A stretch of DNA of 8,922 nt, from the NCBI GenBank assembly GCA_022566975.1, contig JADFHV010000072.1, positions 1 through 8,922 on the forward strand. The letters are read 5' to 3'. The translations under genes and the position numbers were made by a program. The notes beneath the pieces are model-generated. The model was not told where the DNA came from and made no database searches. It saw only the letters and a program-made list of their open reading frames with translations. Shown here piece after piece: positions 6,924 through 8,922 of the stretch (its first letter is position 1; each line of letters opens with the position of its first letter). The stretch is from Chloroflexota bacterium (GTDB taxonomy: Bacteria > Chloroflexota > Dehalococcoidia > SAR202 > UBA11138).

Positions 6924-8015
6924 TTGTTCCTGCAAATGGCCCGTCTGGGCATGAGAGAGATGCTGGGCAGGAAGCGGATGACCCTCAGTAGCATCCTGGG
7001 CATAGTTGTCGCCCTGTTCGTGTTTCTCTCCATCGAGGCCATAACCAAAGGGGCTACACAGACCTTCACCTCCGAAGACACGGGAAACCTGATAGTTCAA
7101 CAAAAGGGCACCCTGGGTGAGGCAGGGGGAAGTTTTCTGCCGATTGCCTACGAGGCGACACTGAGAGAGCTGGGAGCGCAGCTCGTCGTTCCTGAGATTC
7201 ATGCCTTCGGTGGCAGCGCATCTGAAACGGTAGTCCTGTTCAGAGGTATACCTCTGGAGTCTTACGCCTCTCTTGAGAAGTTCCGGATGAAGGAAGGGTC
7301 GCAGTTGGGACCAGGGGATGAAGGGAAAGTCATGGTGGGCTCCAACATCGCCGAGGCCAAGGACCTGCGGCCGGGAGGTGTGTTTCTGTATCGGGGGGAG
7401 GAGTTTCCGGTCAAAGGCGTCTTTGAGACCGGGACCATCGCGGACAACGAGGTGTGGGTCGACCTGGACACAGCAAGCCGGCTTTTTAACCTTGGTTCAG
7501 AGGTCTCCGTGTTCGTGATACGCGGCGACGAAGCGCTAACGTCAAGGATCGAGGACGCCCTGCCCGTAGAGGTAACTAAGGAGTTCGAAGCGTTCGAAAC
7601 CTTCAACCGCGCTCTCCAAGGGATCATCCTGATCCTCCGGACGGTCTCGGCTGTCATGGCCATAGCCGTGGTTCTGGCCATTGCCAACGTCATGTTCACC
7701 GTCGTGAGGCAGCGCCAGCGGGAGATGGCGGTCCTGCGGAGCATAGGCTTCGGCAGAGCGGAGATGGTCTTCTATGTGATGGTCCAGGCTTTCGTTCTCT
7801 CCCTGCTCGGCTTCCTGGTTGCCGTGGCACTCGCGTTCCTAGTGATAGCTCCCCTGAAGCTCGAAACCTTTGGCCTGGTCATCAAGCCCTCCATGGATGC
7901 GGGCGTCTTGCTTGGAGCTCTACTGCTCACCCTGGTGATCGGCACGCTCTCCGCAGCCTACCCGGCCCGCCTGGCTGCCGGCCTGAACATAGCAGCCACC
8001 ATGCGTCAGGAGTAG
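6924..8015 (+). CDS. FtsX/MacB-type ABC transporter permease, second subunit
   Basis: 363 residues with the same layout as the preceding permease: helix 1 at about 20-40, an extracytoplasmic part (41-230), helices at 233-259, 283-309 and 325-347, and a C-terminal YPARLAA (346-352). The coupling loop is RQRQREMAVLRSIGFGRAE (262-280). It is a distant paralogue of the first permease: NLIVQQKGT against NIILIQKGT, IPLESY against VPLESY, and DNEVWVDL against DAEVWVTL, in the same order. The simplest reading is an ancient duplication giving a heterodimeric transporter driven by the YHS-ABC subunit. TTG 6924 is preferred as start because of the GGGAGG at 6911-6916 and the 2-base gap; ATG 6936 would shorten the protein by 4 residues without changing the domain. 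It is the last gene of the operon and meets the regulator genes tail to tail. Confidence 0.9.
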   Translation: MFLQMARLGMREMLGRKRMTLSSILGIVVALFVFLSIEAITKGATQTFTSEDTGNLIVQQKGTLGEAGGSFLPIAYEATLRELGAQLVVPEIHAFGGSASETVVLFRGIPLESYASLEKFRMKEGSQLGPGDEGKVMVGSNIAEAKDLRPGGVFLYRGEEFPVKGVFETGTIADNEVWVDLDTASRLFNLGSEVSVFVIRGDEALTSRIEDALPVEVTKEFEAFETFNRALQGIILILRTVSAVMAIAVVLAIANVMFTVVRQRQREMAVLRSIGFGRAEMVFYVMVQAFVLSLLGFLVAVALAFLVIAPLKLETFGLVIKPSMDAGVLLGALLLTLVIGTLSAAYPARLAAGLNIAATMRQE

Positions 8016-8217
8016 GTGCCGCTCCACAGATCGGTTTGAGTGCCGACCGCTGTTCATTGAAAAAGAGGAGGTGCGTGACGAACATAGTGTCGGGGTCCAG
8101 GGCCAGACGTATTTGCTGGGTCCTGTGGTCAGCGGTGGCCTCACAGACCCCTGGCAGCCGGGCCAGGACGCTCTGGACGCGCGTCTCGCGGCCTCGCCGC
8201 CCCGAATGCATCGGCAC
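7927..8217 (-). pseudogene. HMA-like heavy-metal domain remnant behind merR
   Basis: This frame starts 7 bases after the merR stop (GTG at 8217, AAGGA nearby). Residues 13-43 read like the first helix and following strands of a heavy-metal-associated domain: RVQSVLARLPGV (13-24), then EATADHRTQQIRLALDPD (26-43), and VTHLLFFNEQ (47-56) where such domains have a second helix. The metal-binding MxCxxC should precede the helix, but the sequence there is MHSGRRGRE, with no cysteine and a spacing that does not align. Beyond about residue 65 the frame runs antisense into the second permease gene and looks meaningless, so the real 3' end is probably lost to a frameshift or erosion. Its place after a metal-type MerR gene suits a former small metal chaperone of the CopZ/MerP kind. 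It could instead be an expressed non-binding protein, or a chance resemblance. Confidence 0.38.
8118..8150. terminator. Imperfect hairpin between convergent genes
   Basis: GGGTC-C-TGTG (8118-8127) and CACAGACCC (8142-8150) pair over nine positions with one bulged C around a 14-base loop. It lies between the tail-to-tail exporter and regulator genes, where a two-way terminator could sit. There is no T run on either side, and it falls inside the HMA-like frame, so the call is weak. Confidence 0.2.
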
Positions 8218-8224
8218 GGAGTCC

Positions 8225-8692
8225 TTAACCCCGCTTGCGACGTCCTTCCAGCCAGGTCAGGGCTACCTGCCCCTTTCCGTGGATGCCCCGCTCGATGATT
8301 CCGCAGATGCGTGCGTCGTCAGGAAGCTGTTCTAGACGCACCTGGGACTCTACCCTGAGGCGCATTAGCTCCTGTCGGAACTCGTCCATCTCCCTCATGA
8401 TGTCGTCCAACTGGTCCAGCTTCCGGTCCAGCAAGGCCAGCACGTGGACGCAGGGAGACTGTCTCTGGGCATGGAGTTGGAGGATGTCCCGTATCTCTTC
8501 CAGGGATAGACCAAGGCGCTTCGCCTTCTTGACGAACTCCAACCGCTCCACGTCCTCTTGTCCGTAAATACGGTAGCCAGACTCGGTTCGTTCCGGTTCC
8601 TCCAGTAGGCGATTAAGCTCGTAGTAGCGAATCGTTTTGGTTGTCAGGCCGGTCGCCTTGGCTACCTCGCCGATCTTCAAGCCCCTGTTCAT
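8225..8692 (-). CDS. MerR-family transcriptional regulator, probably metal- or thiol-responsive
   Basis: 155 residues. The N-terminal winged helix-turn-helix is classic MerR: LKIGEVAKATGLTTKTIRYY (5-24), then ESGYRIYGQEDVERLEFV (37-54) and KRLGLSLEEIRDIL (58-71). A long dimerisation helix follows (about 84-120), then a C-terminal effector region. Possible ligands are C81 and H83 (SPCVHV) before the long helix and C130 (ARICGIIE) after it. C81 matches the position of the conserved N-terminal cysteine of metal-sensing MerR proteins such as MerR C82 or ZntR C79. The second cysteine of the usual C-terminal pair is absent, so the sensed signal (zinc-, copper-, mercury-like metal or a thiol-reactive compound) stays open. 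MerR proteins bind between spaced promoter boxes and switch them on by distorting the DNA. The gene follows the thioredoxin gene on the same strand with a 63-base gap and faces the YHS-ABC operon. Both are possible targets. Confidence 0.93.
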   Translation of the reverse strand: MNRGLKIGEVAKATGLTTKTIRYYELNRLLEEPERTESGYRIYGQEDVERLEFVKKAKRLGLSLEEIRDILQLHAQRQSPCVHVLALLDRKLDQLDDIMREMDEFRQELMRLRVESQVRLEQLPDDARICGIIERGIHGKGQVALTWLEGRRKRG

Positions 8693-8696
8693 CCTG

Positions 8697-8703
8697 CCTC
8701 CTT
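8697..8703 (-). promoter_or_regulatory. Strong ribosome binding site AAGGAGG for merR
   Basis: The minus strand reads AAGGAGG four bases before ATG 8692. It is the strongest ribosome site in the window and fixes the merR start. Confidence 0.75.
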
Positions 8704-8755
8704 AATCGACCCGTCAGATTCATGTGGAGTACCCCTTGAGACGCCCCGGATAAGC

Positions 8756-8922
8756 TCAGGCAAGGGCTTTCTCCAGGTAGCGTTTCAGCTCGGCCTTGGG
8801 CCGGGCACCGAAGATCTGGTCGACCTGCTCGCCTCCCTTGAATATCATCAGTGTGGGGAGGCTGCGGATTCCGTATCGGTCGGGTATATCGAAATTGTCC
8901 TCGGTGTCGAGCTTGTCTATCT
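8756..8922 (-). CDS. Thioredoxin, C-terminal part (5' end outside window)
   Basis: Fifty-five codons of the 3' end are visible. They read IDKLDTEDNFDIPDRYGIRS, then LPTLMIFKGGEQV, then a final ELKRYLEKALA: strand, helix and the cis-proline loop (SLPT) of the thioredoxin fold, followed by the FKGGE turn and last helix. The active-site CxxC lies beyond the window edge, so the protein cannot be told apart from a thioredoxin-like relative with an altered active site. Thioredoxins reduce protein disulfides in the cytoplasm using thioredoxin reductase. The stop at 8756-8758 is 63 bases before merR, and no clear terminator lies between, so the two are probably one transcript. That would couple the regulator to a thiol-redox gene. 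Confidence 0.9.
   Translation of the reverse strand, partial: IDKLDTEDNFDIPDRYGIRSLPTLMIFKGGEQVDQIFGARPKAELKRYLEKALA

Noticed and set aside
8036..8335. Plus-strand open frames of 75-99 codons overlapping the merR 3' end, with AGGAGG nearby at 8065-8070
   Set aside because: The translations have no recognisable domain and an Arg/Ser/Pro-rich antisense look, and they run into the clear merR gene. The AGGAGG is too close to GTG 8071 to serve it.
8726..8735. Near-palindrome GGAGTACCCC between thioredoxin and merR as a MerR operator
   Set aside because: Only ten bases with a mismatched pair, and no suitably spaced -35 and -10 boxes around it. Not above chance.

Overview
This window is GC-rich bacterial DNA with dense genes, short spacers and frequent AGG and ATA codons. 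Gene content and codon style would fit Chloroflexota (a Dehalococcoidia/SAR202-like lineage), but this is a guess from style; there is no rRNA or other marker here. I see no tRNA, rRNA, insertion sequence, CRISPR array or origin, and no gene-free stretch longer than about 210 bases.

Left block (1-4738, + strand): a tightly packed cluster of a MoxR-type AAA ATPase (3' end only), a membrane-anchored DUF58 protein, a large TgpA-like membrane protein with a transglutaminase fold, and an Ogt-type O6-alkylguanine-DNA methyltransferase. The last three overlap by 4 bases at each junction (GTGA, ATGA), so they are probably translationally coupled. MoxR-DUF58-TgpA is a widespread trio, usually linked to folding or assembly of envelope or extracytoplasmic proteins. 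The TgpA-like protein has Ser and Glu where the catalytic Cys and Asp should be. The DUF58 gene has its only good ribosome binding site 7 bases before an ATC codon.

Centre (4905-8015, + strand): a three-gene ABC exporter operon. The ATPase is a MacB/LolD/HrtA-type subunit with an N-terminal YHS domain (DPVCGM plus CxxxC cysteines), an unusual fusion suggesting metal sensing or handling. Two distantly paralogous FtsX/MacB-type permeases follow at once and probably form a heterodimeric channel. A 27-base dyad lies upstream of the operon.

Right block (about 7927-8922, - strand), convergent with the exporter: the 3' end of a thioredoxin, a MerR-family regulator with candidate metal/thiol ligands (C81, H83, C130), and behind it a small frame resembling an HMA heavy-metal domain whose cysteines are gone. 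YHS domain, MerR regulator, HMA-like remnant and thioredoxin side by side make a metal or thiol stress role for centre and right block the best working hypothesis. The substrate cannot be read from the sequence.
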